DNA of 64,000 bases. It comes from Haemaphysalis longicornis (taxonomy: Eukaryota > Arthropoda > Arachnida > Ixodida > Ixodidae). Both the position numbers and the translations under genes were made by a program. Under the pieces are notes generated by a model. It saw only the letters and a list, made by a program, of their open reading frames with translations, was not told the DNA's origin and did no database searches. The stretch is taken from assembly GCA_013339765.2 (NCBI GenBank), contig CM023457.1, forward strand, positions 44,504,144 to 44,568,143. Direction: 5' to 3'. Shown here one piece after another: positions 22,738 through 34,914 of the stretch (the first letter of the stretch is position 1; every line of letters begins with the position of its first letter).

Positions 22738-24941
22738 CAGTGGAACCTCGTTAATACGTGCCCCGGACTTACGACGACCCGCTTCTTACGACGGATCACC
22801 ACGGTCCCGGCAAACTCCCCATAGAAACAATGCATTCAAAACCCCGATGATATGACGCTCCCGTGCACGCAGTCCGGTTCATGCGATGGACCCTGGCGGG
22901 GATAAGCTGGCGTTTTTCCCATATTTTACAGCGCTTCGCCACCTCATCCCGATCTTCTTTATTCTTCACCCCCGTTTGACGTTGCTGGATGTCAAAAGTC
23001 CGCAGGTGGTCCAGACGCAAGCAAGCAGTCGGGTTCTCGTGTGCGGGAGTTAACCTGCGACGGCCCCACGCGGAAGCAGTACGCCAGCGCCAACCGCGAG
23101 GAAGTTCAGGTAGCAGGCGGACCGTGACGAGCCGCTGACGAACGCAAAAACACTTACAACGCAACCCCACGGCGATGACCGAACACCCGCTTTCCCCGCC
23201 CGCTCGATCCAAGTTTCTACCTTTCACGAAGCTCTATCTTCCTACATCTCTGCTCTCTGCTTATCGGTGATTTTCAAAGCTACGTTCTTAGTCCGCTCCA
23301 TACTTTGGTAGAGTACCTCAATCAACGCGCGCCCGCCGCAATGGTGGAGACACGTATGCGTTGGCACCGCCATTTTGGGTCAATCGCTGCCCGCCGCAGT
23401 AAGTCACTCCAGCAAGCACACGCTATAATTTTTGCCGCAACACGGTGTACTCGCGAAGAATAAGTCATCTTATCTATTTCGGGTTGATTTACCTCATGGG
23501 AAACGGAAACAGTTAAGCGTCGAGCACTTTTACCCAATAGCGACGGCACTGGATCGTTCAAACAGTGTGTCAACCTTGTATAGAAATGCCGTTTTTTTTC
23601 GTCTCCGCCTTGTACTATCGTTCGTTTCACTTGGCCTTGGCAGTTCCACACTCGCCTTTTCCCCTCTTGCATAGAGTTTCTTACAGTATACACTAGAGAG
23701 GAATCTGGCGCTAGCGTCTATGCGGCTCACATCAAGGTCGTCTGTGTCGTCATGGACCGCCATTATACATCGCGCTCGCCTTGGTTTCATGATTGGCTTG
23801 GGTTGAAACGTTTTAGTGACCGCAAATTTAAACAAAGTGCCACAAAAACGCGAAGAATAGTGTTCAATTATGTAAGTGGAAAATAAAAACAGGTTGTTTT
23901 AAAACTAAGAAAAAAAGAAGTAAAGCGTATTTTTGCCGGAACGGTTGTGCCTGCTATTCCGCAGGCCAAGGTTGTAGTTTCGAACAATGTTATTATTTGG
24001 GGATCACTCATTAGAGAATGTGATTTTATTATTTTACCTATATTTCAAATAATAAGTTGTTTGAAGAGTTTGGAAAGTTTTTTGAGCGTGTCCTATGAAA
24101 ACATTGCCTTCGTGGTGAACCCGGTGCACCGCGACCGCAGCTAGTATAACAAGAGAAATGAAAAAGTGGTGTTACACAGTCGTGGACGATGGACAAGATA
24201 GGACGCATACAAACGCCCGTATCTGCCGTATCTTGTCTTCGGCGAAGTACGTTTTGTTTCTTCTTTTCGTCGGCTACAAATTTCGCGTTGGCATATTACC
24301 CGCTCAGTCATACGTCCTTCGACTGCGGCATGAGCAACGTCAGGTGCGATCACGCATTGCCTGCTGTTTCACTGAACACGGCTACCACAGAAACGGGAGG
24401 ATTTCGGCTTCCTTGTAGCTCGGAAACGCGTAAATGCATAGTGAAGAAAGCAAATCCCCAAAACCGCTTAAGAATCCAGTTGTCATGCCAAGCCCAAGCC
24501 AAAAAAGGATGTTCTCCCATGAACCCCCACGACGACATGGCTTACGAGGCGCAGTTTCCTCTCTAGTATACTTACTAAGAAACTCTATGCCCTCTTGATT
24601 TGCTCGACCACTCCGGCCTTATCTGGAGCGCGCAAGGCGCCGGGCTGGCGGGCTAAATAGCGCCCGAACGGCTCGTGTGTCGCGTAGAGCGCGCCGCTTG
24701 GCTGCCGGATTAGCTCGGACGCATGGAGGGGGGCCTTGCTTTGTAAAGTAGGGATTTCAGCTAAAGGTTCGCAAACCACGCGAGAAAGCGCTAAATATAG
24801 TAGTTGAAATAAGCTCTTAACCGACGTGTCGCGTCAGACCGTCTGGTAGGCCGACATTTACCCTCACCCCGGTTGTTCGACACCCCGGTCATACGCGCTT
24901 TCCTGCGGCCTTTTGAAAGTCGTATTATTGGGGTAACACTG
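22738..24941. mobile_element. Non-autonomous Tigger/mariner-like DNA element, interrupted
   Basis: The left end CAGTGGAACCTCGTTAATAC (22738) and the reverse complement of the right end (CAGTGTTACCCCAATAATAC, from 24941) share 14 of 20 positions. Both ends are flanked by TA (22736-22737 and 24942-24943), the target duplication of the Tc1/mariner superfamily. Without the nested insertion the element is about 1.28 kb. I see no transposase frame with a catalytic triad, so it is non-autonomous or degraded. Confidence 0.65.
23669..24590. mobile_element. Nested 922-bp element with long terminal inverted repeats
   Basis: The left end GCATAGAGTTTCTTA (23669) and the right end (reverse complement GCATAGAGTTTCTTA, from 24590) begin an inverted repeat. 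It continues imperfectly for about 36-40 bases through GTATAC and CTAGAGAGGAA. CCTCTT flanks the element on both sides (23663-23668 and 24591-24596); with the junction C it could be read as 7 bp. It has no convincing transposase frame. It interrupts the Tigger-like element and is therefore younger. Superfamily not assigned. Confidence 0.7.
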
Positions 24942-25569
24942 TACTACAATATAAGGATGTTTTCAATATAACAAATGCTGGAGATGAGGCCGGTGCAGCG
25001 ATACCTATGGTGCCCTAGCGATTCTTTCCACCCGGCGCACCCAGGGGGTGTTAAACGTACCAGGAGTGCTGAACGGCTGTACGCTTCGGAAGCAAAGCGC
25101 ACGCGCGTTGCTAGTGAGCCGTGGTCATCCCCCTGTTTTGTTGTATTCATGGAGAAGAGCAACGCTTCATGTGTTGTGGTGGTGCGCACTATTCTTTCGT
25201 CCGTTCTTTATGTCCACAAAGCCCATACATTCTGTGCAATTGTGACATGCTTGGAAGCGCAATGGCGGCGAAGAAAATGGATAAGAGACACCACCTATTT
25301 CAAGCCGGTGTTCAACTGTGTCTACCCGTCCTACATGTAGAAACGATTGCCTTTACGCGTTCTCTCAGAGCCTGGCCGCCGCGAGAATTGGTCACGCAAA
25401 GCACAAACGAATGATATATGCTATGGAACAAGTAGTGCTGTTTTCGAACAAAACATTTCGGCCCGTTTTTTTTATATATGGAGGTAAGGGGATCGCTGTG
25501 GAATGACCGCATTTGTCATCTGACGCCGCCCCCACCAGATCCTTAGAGCCAGTTATGTTTCCAAGACAC

Positions 25570-26260
25570 TGTCAAAAAGAAACATGGAGACACCTGAACG
25601 AAGCTATTTCCCCGGCAAAGCGGACTAGACGTGCGTATCCAGAGCAAAGTAAGCAATCCGGAGCCCCTGAAACGGAGGCTTCAAGACGGCAAGGGAATTC
25701 GATCACTCCTTTCAAAACAAAAGTACGCCATAAGGAATCGTGGGTGTTCCGCCATCGTTGTCCACGATCTCCTGCTCGACAGGAGATTGTTAGCGTCGAA
25801 CATACGTGGTGGCCTGAGGCAGGCGACGAATTTGCGTCGTAGAACACAGGCGGGTGCGATGGGTGTCATATGCCACCGGTGCATTGGGCAGCTCCTGATT
25901 CAGGTTACCAGTTGAACAGTCTAAGGGCTGAATGGTCCACTAAGAAGTCAAGGCCTGAGATCATGTCATGTGGGCAGTTTTATAATATGGTGATCAAAAA
26001 GGGTACAGTACGGCCAGAAATTGTAATACGAGCAGTCATAATCCAGCTATTATGGGCGTTTCACCATCAGCCACTCGGACATGACAGGGCAGGCGTCATA
26101 ACCCAATGAAGGCGAGAGCGAAGATTTGAGCTTATGACCGATATTGTCGCACCAGTGTCAATGAGCGCACGAACAGGCGTGCCGTCAACTTCAATGTCAA
26201 GTAAATTGCTTCTGGTAGGAATGGTCAAAAGAGGATTTTCGGTCCAAGACCGCACGATTG
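25570..26260 (-). pseudogene. Gypsy-type aspartic protease fragment
   Basis: The minus frame at 26255-26067 contains the retroviral-type active site ALIDTGATISVIS. Downstream, after frame changes, the flap-distal block CPHDMISGLDFLVDHSAL is readable near 25975-25920, in the expected order for a Ty3/gypsy protease. Stops and shifts separate the blocks, and no RT follows. It belongs to a different lineage from the intact gypsy element at 41434, whose protease motif is LVDTGADYS. Confidence 0.7.
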
Positions 26261-26264
26261 AGCA

Positions 26265-26980
26265 GATGTGACGCCCGCTTCGGAGATCCGTGGCGATGGA
26301 ACGTTACCCAGCAGCTTAACAATAGATCTTACGGGGAATATGTTGTATTAGAGATAATCACAAATGTCACACGGTGGGGGACACAGTAGCACACAGTCTC
26401 GAGTGGATGCGCCCAGAAAGAGAGTTCTTCCTTCTCGTACCGCAACCTAGCACAACAGCCAGCCTCTATCTTCATTGATGCTCCATGGTGGGGCCAATCT
26501 CTAGGTGTCTACGTTCCCTTCAGAGGATCGACAGGCGTACCGTGACAGTATTTATCATCGCAAGCCGTGACTGAACTGGCACCCACAGGCAAAAAATATA
26601 GCATAGAAGATGCCAGACAAGAAAACAACCATCTCAGATTCTCAGTGTGAGCAGAAAGCGTTGTAAATAAAGAAGAATGATTTCAAACGTTACTGCTCCG
26701 CATGTTTCATTTGAGACAGATGGAATAAACAAAGACATAGTATCCACATACTATACAGAAATGCTGTAAAGTAAATAGTCTCTGCACCAAGCTGAAACTA
26801 TGAATTAATGGGCTCTACGGTATTTGATGTGCGTTATGAGGATAGATATTTAGAAAAAATCCGGCAGAATAATGCAAATTCCACATTCATCGGTCATTTA
26901 CACTTTGTGAAAGTTAGTTCACCAGCGGAGAAGCTATACGGGCAACACGACAGCACGTCGCCATGGTAAAAAAGCGCAAT
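26265..26980. other. No gene recognised
   Basis: No motif, repeat boundary or exon found. Confidence 0.3.
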
Positions 26981-26989
26981 AGAAGGGGA

Positions 26990-27420
26990 TAGAAGAAGAG
27001 AAGAAGAGAGAGTGAAACGGGACGAGCGCTAGTCATCAACTGAGGCTTTACTTACAGGAAAGGCAACATAAATATAAATACGCAGAAACGCTACAAAAAA
27101 GATCCAGAAGGCGCAGCTTTCACAGAGAATGTGATTGAAGCTCCAGATAGGCTTCTTCTTTTGTGTGTAAAGCCCTCTAGAGATGGTGTGCTCACGCATT
27201 TGTCATTTTCCTTGATAATGCAGAACGCCTCAAAGATCTCTCTTTGCAGCTGTGTCCTAAAGCTGCGCAGGACGCGTGTTCTTGAAATTCAAGCGTGCTC
27301 TGGCACGCCTGACGCGGCTTCTTCGATGATGACATTTGCAACCTATGGGATAGTTTCAAGGACATGTGCCATTACTGCTTTGGCAACTTCATACCGAGCA
27401 AGCGCATAAAAATTCACAAG
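26990..27420 (-). pseudogene. Possible Penelope-like C-terminal fragment
   Basis: The minus-strand frame reads REIFEAFCIIKENDKCVSTPS near 27250-27185, which resembles the closing segment of tick Penelope-like proteins. It is preceded by a degraded stretch and followed by AT-rich sequence. There is no GIY-YIG core here. Assignment is from memory of the family and is weak. Confidence 0.35.
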
Positions 27421-27812
27421 CAAACACACTGGATAGCACGTAAAATCATTCCTCCTAAACCCAAACTTTAAAGGTTAAAGAAAATGAATGGGCAGCCTGA
27501 CGTTATCAGAGAGCTTAAAAACAGCTTGCAAAAATCCGTGCGCTGCTTAATGAATTGCTACTTTCAAAAGCTCCGGCCAAAATTCATGAAAATCACCCTG
27601 AAAATTTTTGGCATTACAATACTGACACACAAGTAACCTGTAAGGAAAACGAATGTCGATGGCGACCTACTTTCTGACTCTGCAATCATTGCTCAACATT
27701 TTAATCATTATGTTCACAGTGTGTGTTCTCCTGCGCGAACGTATCCACTGATAGCTGGGTATGGTATTTACCACGCTAATTTTGTATCTTCCTCTAGTGC
27801 AAAATCAATGTC

Positions 27813-30200
27813 GTTAAATTTGAAAACCATGTCTTCTCTTGGTGCTGGCATCATTTTGATTGCCTTTTTACGTAGATACCCGGGACTACTTGCTAAATTT
27901 TGGTTATTATATCTCTCACTGTTTTGTCAACTGGGAAACTTCGGAGTGGCTAGAGGATGGCTCTCATTGTTCGTGTTTTTTTTAAAGGTAACTTGTTTAG
28001 CTTTCAAAATTATCGTTCGACATTTTTAACGCATTAATGCTGTGAGATTATTGAACATAATATTTATGAGCATATTCCACGATTTCTAATAAAAAATGCA
28101 ATACTGACAAATTGTCAACATGGTCTCAGAAAATGTTATTCCGCAGTAACCAAATTGCTGACAATAATTCACTGTTTTGAAGTGTGTCTTCACAACAAGG
28201 GCCAAATTTATGCCACAATTTTTTTTTATTTCAAAAAGGCTTTCGCAAGGTACCACAAGACAATTTAATAAAAGAACTTCACATTCACATTCCAGATATA
28301 TTTGTTTCGTGGATCGCAGAATACCTATCCAACCGCCAACAGCTTGTAAAAATTAACTGCGAACAATCTCGGTGTCTTCCTGTCAACTCAGTGGTGCCCC
28401 AATGTAGTGTATTGGGGCCATTGCTTTTTCTGTTGTATATTAGCGATCTCTTCACTGTTGTTGACGCTAATGTTGAAATTCGATTGTCCCCTGACGACTG
28501 TGTATTGTTTCGAGAAGGCACAGGTGCTAATCATCAGATCGAACTCAACAAAAACATTGATAATGTGCGTAAGTGGTGTGTAGAATAGGGAATGGAATTA
28601 AATTTGGAAATAAGTGTTTATCTTTGTGTGACAGGAAAGTAAAACCCCAGTGAACACGTGTATAAACTGGCATCGTCTTCACTCAGACAGGTTCACCGCT
28701 ATAAGTACATAGGCTTTACACTCACAAACAACTTATCATAAAACTTGCACATAGATATTATTTGCTCTTCTTCTTTCCGGAAATGATGATTCTTAAGATA
28801 CAAGCTACAAAATTCTCCTTCAAACGCTAACCTCTTCAGTTATTTTTGTTTAATTAGGCAGAATCTGGAGTTTGCAAGCATTGTGTGGGACCCCCATACT
28901 AAACAAAACATTAACAAACTTGAGAGGATTCAACGAAGTTAGTTTTTGCGGACGGGCTCACCTTCAGACCTAATGCCAGCGAATAATACTTCTTCCCTTC
29001 AGAATTAGTACTTTGAAATATGTACAAGAATTGGTACTTTAAAAATATTTCGCGTATACAGTGAAAGATCTTTAATTCGAACTTCAATAATTAGAAGCTC
29101 TGGGTAATTCGAACTGTACGATTTTGACCGCTAAAGCCTCCAAAACAGGCTATGCATTAAAAAGCCCGTTAATTCGAACGCGAGGGGCTCCCGCACCGGA
29201 TAATCCGAAGAACACGATAGCACGCCGGCAGCTTGTGGCCTGGCGCACGGCCAGTAAAACGACCCAGCTATCTGCACCTGACGCTGCGTCGCCTCCGGAA
29301 AGGAGAGAACAGAGAAGTTAGATCGAGTAAACAAAATCTTAAACCTCCATATCGGACATTTTGGAACGAGTTTCTTTTAGGACTACGTAGCTATCGACAC
29401 GAGATCAGGGTGTGCATAATGCGTGCTGACAGACGGCATCATTTCTGAGGTCAGAGGCGTGGAAGCCGTCACCGCCAGTGGTCACCAGGAGATGGAAGAC
29501 GGAGCACCAGTGCGGCTATCACTCGGAAGCAATGAGTCCAATGACTATTAAATGCTACCCGCGTCTTCCCCTGTTTTGGAGTGCGCGAAAGCGAAGCGTT
29601 CTGCTCCAGTCGCTGGTTAGAGAAAAAAGTTCTAGCTTTCGCCTTCAAGCATAAAAGGCAAGTATCATTCTCGGGCTTTTTTGAGCGTTCAATTACTGCC
29701 GTGCTCTTGTGCTGCAGAATCACACTTTAGCGCTTTTTTGCTTCACTTTGGTTAGTTAGAACTTTCATTAGTTCGAACTTGGGTGGCGAACCCTTAAAGT
29801 TCGAATTAAGGAGCTTTACCCGTATAAACGTCTCGTTACTTTACGTTTATCATACACATAAATGTCTCCTTCTGTGTAAGCGCATTTTTACCTTTCGGCC
29901 TGGAGGCCAAATCAACGGAGAGACTGGCAAATTTTTTTTTTTGTCAAAGTAGCACAAGAGAAGCACAAGTCTTCACAATGATCCAGCGATGAAAACTGAT
30001 TGGCTTGACAACGGCGTTCGCAGGTATTCCTGAAATGGAAAGCATATTGCCTTAGTGAAGATAAAGTACCAGGATGAATTGTGCTTATAACATTCCGAAC
30101 TCCTATATAACCACCAAATACACGTTCCCATTCAAACTCTGTGCACAAGCACGAACGGACGAACGTAACTGACTTCAAAACTTCTTAGAAGAAGCAAGTA
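27813..30200 (+). pseudogene. CR1/L2-like LINE remnant, copy A
   Basis: RT blocks are readable across frames: a degenerate FQKGFRKVPQDNLIKELH stretch near 28229-28282, a PQCSVLGPLLFLLYISDL block near 28397-28452 and a catalytic SPDDCVLF near 28488-28511 (the usual ADD is PDD here). These are spread over a 134-codon open frame at 28184-28588. The C-terminal part is interrupted at TA 29057 by a DNA element and resumes at 29823. The 3' limit is uncertain. Many stops; inactive. Confidence 0.7.
29059..29822. mobile_element. Tigger-like non-autonomous DNA element, copy A
   Basis: The left end CAGTGAAAGATCTTTAATTC and the reverse complement of the right end CGGGTAAAGCTCCTTAATTC form imperfect inverted repeats that continue with GAACTT. 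TA flanks both sides (29057-29058 and 29823-29824). The 764-bp element sits inside the LINE, whose frame resumes after it. No transposase motif seen. Confidence 0.7.
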
Positions 30201-31806
30201 TATACCGCGCACCGTCACAGACTAGTAATTATCGCGTGCAAGGTAACAGTCCTCCTGACAAATTGGTGCGTTAATCTTGTGATTTAAAGAGCTGCTATTG
30301 TTACCGTGAAAACGGTAAACAATTGGGTTTTCGATGCCATTCAAGATTCCCATAAAAAAAGCGACTTTTTGTACAAAACTGGCCTGAGCAACCCTTTATA
30401 ATGATGAGCTCCCCGCCATTCTGATTAATAATATTTTAATTTGCGAAATTCCCAATTGTAGAACATCTCTATTTACTGCAGGCGTTTTGTCAGGGGGCAG
30501 CAGGCACGTGCACAAGCAACCTAAAAAAGCATAAACCTTCCAGACTATTTTAAAGCTATGCTGTATAATATGGTTCAGTGGCCAGGAAATAGCCCACGTG
30601 TGCTCTGCCGCAAGTTTCCTGCGCATACAAATGAGCGATACCTGTTTATTGTCGCATCGCGATGGAGGAACGTCGCCCTACTAAGGTGCTTTGCACGCTA
30701 AACCACCGTGATATTTATCAAGGACTTTTGAAGCGAAAGCTTTCGTTGTAGGACTGATAGTGTTCTGACGAAAAAACTAATGCTAATCGCCATATAGCGC
30801 TTGGTCGACCGAAAAGCTTTGATAAGATCTCTGGACACAGTGCGTGCGGGAAACCGGTTTCCATTGTGTCAATACGGTTACTTAAAAATCGCCAAACAGT
30901 ATAAAACGTCCAGACAACGCAATACACGCATTGATCATGCAGAAGTGGTATAATAGCATACCTTTATTTCACAAACCATGTATCGTTATAGAGTTAAATT
31001 GCGCGTAGATCCGTTTACTTATTGCGGGAGAAATCGTCGCATGGATTCGTTCATGGTTTCAGTTTTGGGTCATTGAAGGTTTTACGATCGATCGAACGCA
31101 CTTTCAGTGAAGGTTGGAGGAAATTTTAGGTCTCGCGCTTCCATCAACTTTCTTTAAGAAGTGTTGGTAATTTTCTGCACTGCTGCAAATATTTTGCGTC
31201 CCTTTCTTCGGTTTCGTCTCTCCCTGTTTTGCCGCGAGATATTTCGGTAGGCTTACGAGTCCGAGAAGTATTTGACTGCAATTTGGTTCATTGAAGCCAG
31301 GTGATACGCTTACACGGCAAATCATAAATTTGGGTTCGTTGAACGGAATTCGCAATAATTGATATGTAATTTTTGGCACCACACGGATATTAAAAACTCC
31401 CTAAAATGCGGTTATACTAAATGCTTATTTCATTTGGCGAAATTTCAAATCTTATAAAAGGTTTCAGCTGATTGCCAGCCTTCTTTTGTACAGCTGTCCG
31501 AATTGCAAAAAGCAAACTAAAAAAATACGAAACAAACCCACAATATTAGACTAAAAACTCTTCTCTTTCCTGTGATTTCCACATGACCTGAAGTAGGCCC
31601 ACGTGGGCCGGTTCACATCCCCTGGTACGAGAAATCTTCGACGACCAATCAGAAAGTTCTGCGTTGATTACGTCAGCGCTGTGGATGGATTTAAAAAAGC
31701 CAGCTGTTCTCAACATGTGGCGTATTATAATTGCTGCCTCCGTACAATGCCACGTACGTTCAGCACTCTTCATACCCGCAGGCTGCTTTATACGCCGTTT
31801 CCCACA
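30200..31806 (+). other. Upstream flank of peptide gene A, shared with copy B
   Basis: No coding exon is evident. Conserved between copies are an A/T box (TATTATAA at 31723-31730 here, near 54627 in B) and an initiator-like TTCAG at 31759-31763 (TTCAGTAC in B, near 54663). These are candidates for the core promoter, about 45-85 bases before the start codon. The same 1.6 kb precedes gene B. Confidence 0.4.
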
Positions 31807-31891
31807 ATGAGTATTTTGGCGTTTTTTCTGGTATTGACCATCGGTGTTCAGGCATCTCTTAAACCTCCTTTTGATGGAAGACCAAAGCCAG
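31807..31891 (+). CDS. Small secreted cysteine-rich (WAP-like) peptide A, exon 1: signal peptide
   Basis: The ATG at 31807 opens a hydrophobic leader (MSILAFFLVLTIGVQA, about 16 residues) followed by a short basic/proline stretch. It ends at an AG|GTAAGT donor after 28 codons plus one base. The matching exon 2 lies at 33855. Copy B has the same structure at the same relative place, with only substitutions, which supports a real gene. The product should enter the secretory pathway and be released; in ticks such peptides act in saliva, haemolymph or gut, but the site of expression cannot be seen here. Confidence 0.8.
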
Positions 31892-32648
31892 GTAAGTGTA
31901 GATGCAGATGCCTTCTTCACATTATTAAAACACGTTGCACAACCCACCAAGAAATGTAAACGGGATGAGGCGAAGGCAGATAAAACAGGAAGTTTTTTGT
32001 TAAAGTCGGTTAATGAGTAATTGATTGTAGTAATAATTTTAAAGGTGGTAATAAAGCGGATGTTGTTGGACTAGAATGGAAGATCATGGAATAAGTTGGA
32101 ATAAAATACGTAATGACGGATTAGTGCTCAAGAGGAATGGTCACTTAAGTGAGATTAGGGCGATTTTTAAAGATCAAGGCTGCTACCTAAACTCTTTATT
32201 GTGCTAGTTAAAATCGATTACGATGAGAAAAAGATTTGAAAATGACAGAGAGCAAGAACACACATTAAGGAATAACGGGTGATATTCAAACGAATTAGGA
32301 CGGATAAAGGTGAATTGAGATGTATCTTGAAAGGTGAAGTTTCCTTGCTGCTTTGTCAATGGTTGGACACATAGAAATTGTACCCTTCGCACAACAAACC
32401 CAGGCTTTTGATTTGTGTGCGCGTAAGGAGATCAAAACGTTTCGAGCAATCTTCAGTCTTGACGGTTCTCGCACGGGTCGCAAATATCAGTAGGAAAATT
32501 CAAGAAATGTCTTGGCAGTTCCACAGTGCCTTAGAAACTTTCCTGGTTTTGCAACTTGACCAACCTTTAATAGTATTTCGGATTGAATAAGGATGCTCAC
32601 ATCATTTTATTTAACAGTATAGCTTGCCTCATTGGGAAGAACAGAAAA

Positions 32649-33074
32649 ACTCCACCTCCCCTCGCGGGAACCCCTGTGTAGATGCGACGCATAGGGGGAT
32701 CACGTTGCAGCGTTGGACAGCGGAGGAACGGTGCTGGAACGATGGAGCAGAGTGGCGCAGGCACCGCGTTTTATGGCGTGCATAACGGTGAGGGGATGCG
32801 CCGGCGCCAGTGCGTCTGCCGCAGCTATGACGCAACACAAACCAACACAATCCACTTTAATCCAATCCAATGCAAATCCAATCCAATCCAAGCCAAGCCT
32901 AGCCAATCGAATCCAATCTAATGCCCCTCGCGAGAGAGAGTTCGCTATCGGAGAGGAGAGGGGGTGAGCGGCGGAGAGCGCAGCTGGCGCGGCGAGGAGA
33001 ATGGGGGAGGAGTGGGCGCCGACGACGACGCCGGATGCAGGGACAAGGCGAGTGAATGAGTTGCCTTCGCATCT
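32649..33074. mobile_element. 426-bp insertion in the intron of peptide gene A, absent from copy B
   Basis: Copy B has an uninterrupted ACAGAAAATG (near 55554) where copy A has AAAA (32645-32648), 426 bp of extra sequence, and AAAA again (33075-33078), consistent with a 4-bp target duplication. The insert contains an AATCC/CCAAT-type microsatellite (about 32850-32922) and GC-rich, GA-rich sequence. I see no inverted repeats and no coding motif. The family is unknown. Confidence 0.65.
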
Positions 33075-33854
33075 AAAATGTAGCGAACGAATGTTAGCCG
33101 GCAGGTCACTTTTGACGCGGCAATCATTGTTCGTGGGATGTGGCCTTCACCTTCCCTGTGCCCGAAAGACACGAGGCCCTAAAGATGTCCCACTTACAAC
33201 CCCAACCCCCACGGTTTGTAATTTTGAGCGCCGCGGAACCCCACACTCTTTTACTACATAAGCTATTGCCGGCTAACCACCTTCAAAACCCTGCCAGTGT
33301 ATCCCGGGGTGGGTTGCTTTTACGGTTAACATGGGGAAAGGACCCGCATGGTTACCGTTGTAACGACTTCTTATGCCGTAATGACATGAAGGTACTACAG
33401 CTGGCAATATGCAGACGAGTGTTCAGACATGACGTAGCACTGCCCGAGGATCATTGGGTCTTCGGAGAGTATGTGGATTCACGTCTTTGGCTTGAATGCA
33501 ACCAGCTTCTGCATAGAGGACAATACTCTGCCGAGTGTTGCGGTTAAAAAAGAAGACTTCTCTGCTCAATAACGTAAAAATAACGGCGGGAGGGTTTGGC
33601 AAAGAATAAATAAAATCAGCGCTCGCCGAACTGTAAGCGCGGATGTTAGGCTTACTTATAAAGAATTTTAAAGAACTTTTTCAAATATAAAAATTATATA
33701 CAATTTTAGTATTTCTCAGTAAAGTGATTGGCTGTAGGTTGTTAAGGACTGAACGTGTTTTGTCGTTAACACTGCTGTTTTTTCTTGTTTAGTGAACCGT
33801 GTGTAAGTTGCCTTTTGCGCTGTCATTGAGTTGTTTTCTTGCAACCATTTGCAG

Positions 33855-34018
33855 GGAACGGCGGGACATCCCCAAACTGCCCAGTGACTACCGTTAACGA
33901 GCACAGGGAGTGCGTCCAATACATTGACTCCCGCAGGTGCCCGCAGCTGGGCTGCGAGAGCCAAGGCAAGATCTGTTGCAGGGACCAGTGTGGCTTCCTT
34001 TACTGTGCGTCCGTCTAG
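33855..34018 (+). CDS. Small secreted cysteine-rich (WAP-like) peptide A, exon 2: eight-cysteine domain
   Basis: The acceptor TTTGCAG ends at 33854. The split Gly codon is completed and the frame runs 54 codons to TAG (34016-34018), giving an 82-residue precursor. Cysteines are at 37, 48, 57, 62, 69, 70, 74 and 79, with spacing 10-8-4-6-0-3-4 and the phrases NCP, KICC and CG. This closely resembles the four-disulfide core (WAP) pattern (C-x6-C-x8-C-x5-C-x5-CC-x3-C-x3-C in elafin), whose members are protease inhibitors or antimicrobials. The slightly altered spacing means a related but distinct fold is possible. The mature part is about 66 residues. Confidence 0.78.
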
Positions 34019-34066
34019 TAGGACATGCCAACAAGTGACCAAAGGCAGTGTTCCTAATACGCGGTA

Positions 34067-34072
34067 AATAAA
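34067..34072 (+). promoter_or_regulatory. Poly(A) signal of peptide gene A
   Basis: AATAAA, 48 bases after the stop; conserved in copy B at 56575-56580. Confidence 0.65.
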
Positions 34073-34439
34073 AAGTTTGAATTCCCGCGTAAAAACATTT
34101 TGTTCGGCCCTTTCTTTTCGCTTGGTTATTAGATCCTCCAATCGACAACAGCAAGCAACAGTGAAGTGCATCCACAGCAAAGTTAAAAACCCGCAATTTG
34201 CGCCAAAAAGAGTTCAGTAGCCAAAACATTACAATTCATGTAGTCCAATGCGCGTACGACATCGCTTCTAAGCAGTGCTTTGCTGAAAAAATATCAATCG
34301 TTGGTCTCCACCATGCAGGGTTCGCTTATACAACGTCCTGTACTCTTGAGGTAATACTTGCGTGCGGCTGGCGCAGTACTGCGTCCAAGTTTTCGTGAAG
34401 ATATTCGTGCATGTCCCATCACAAATGGCAGCATCTCCA

Positions 34440-34910
34440 CTCCATGATGGCGAGGGTGCGGAGTACGGGGACTCGCAATGACATCCAAGTTGCGCACCGA
34501 GTGACATCCGATTTGTGCCCGGACCATCATTCGATTTGAGCCGTGATTTGCCCCTTTATTATTCCATAAATTAAACTGGAAATCACGGCTCAAATCGACT
34601 TTCGCTTGATTTCCGCTTGATAGTGGCGTGCGCACGGATAGATGCGGACGGACATTGGGAGAGCCCATGGTACTCCGCTCCGTTACAGGCGAAGGAGTAA
34701 GCCGTTTGACACTGGGGTACTAACTCACGGTCGTACTCCAATGGGTAAGACGACTGACACTAACCCTGTCTGGTTTACCAGACACAGGCTCGAATCCTGC
34801 GAGTGCCTGTGTGATTTTTTTGCGATTGTAAATGGTATGCGCATGGACTCGGGCGCAGATTGTGCGGTCCTAAGGTACTCCGCACCTAATATCAGATATT
34901 TCATGTAAAA
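34440..34910 (+). repeat. tRNA-derived dispersed repeat, copy 1
   Basis: Homologous to 63465-63905. It contains a tRNA-like segment with an AATGGGTAAGACGACTG box A region (near 34739), an AGGCTCGAATCCT box B (34786-34798) and a T7 run just downstream (34815-34821) that could terminate Pol III. A phrase with GCGCA...GGACATTG...GGTACTCCGC occurs both before (about 34629) and after (about 34840) the tRNA-like part, so the unit is partly tandem with a period near 210 bases. Confidence 0.55.
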
Positions 34911-34914
34911 TAAC

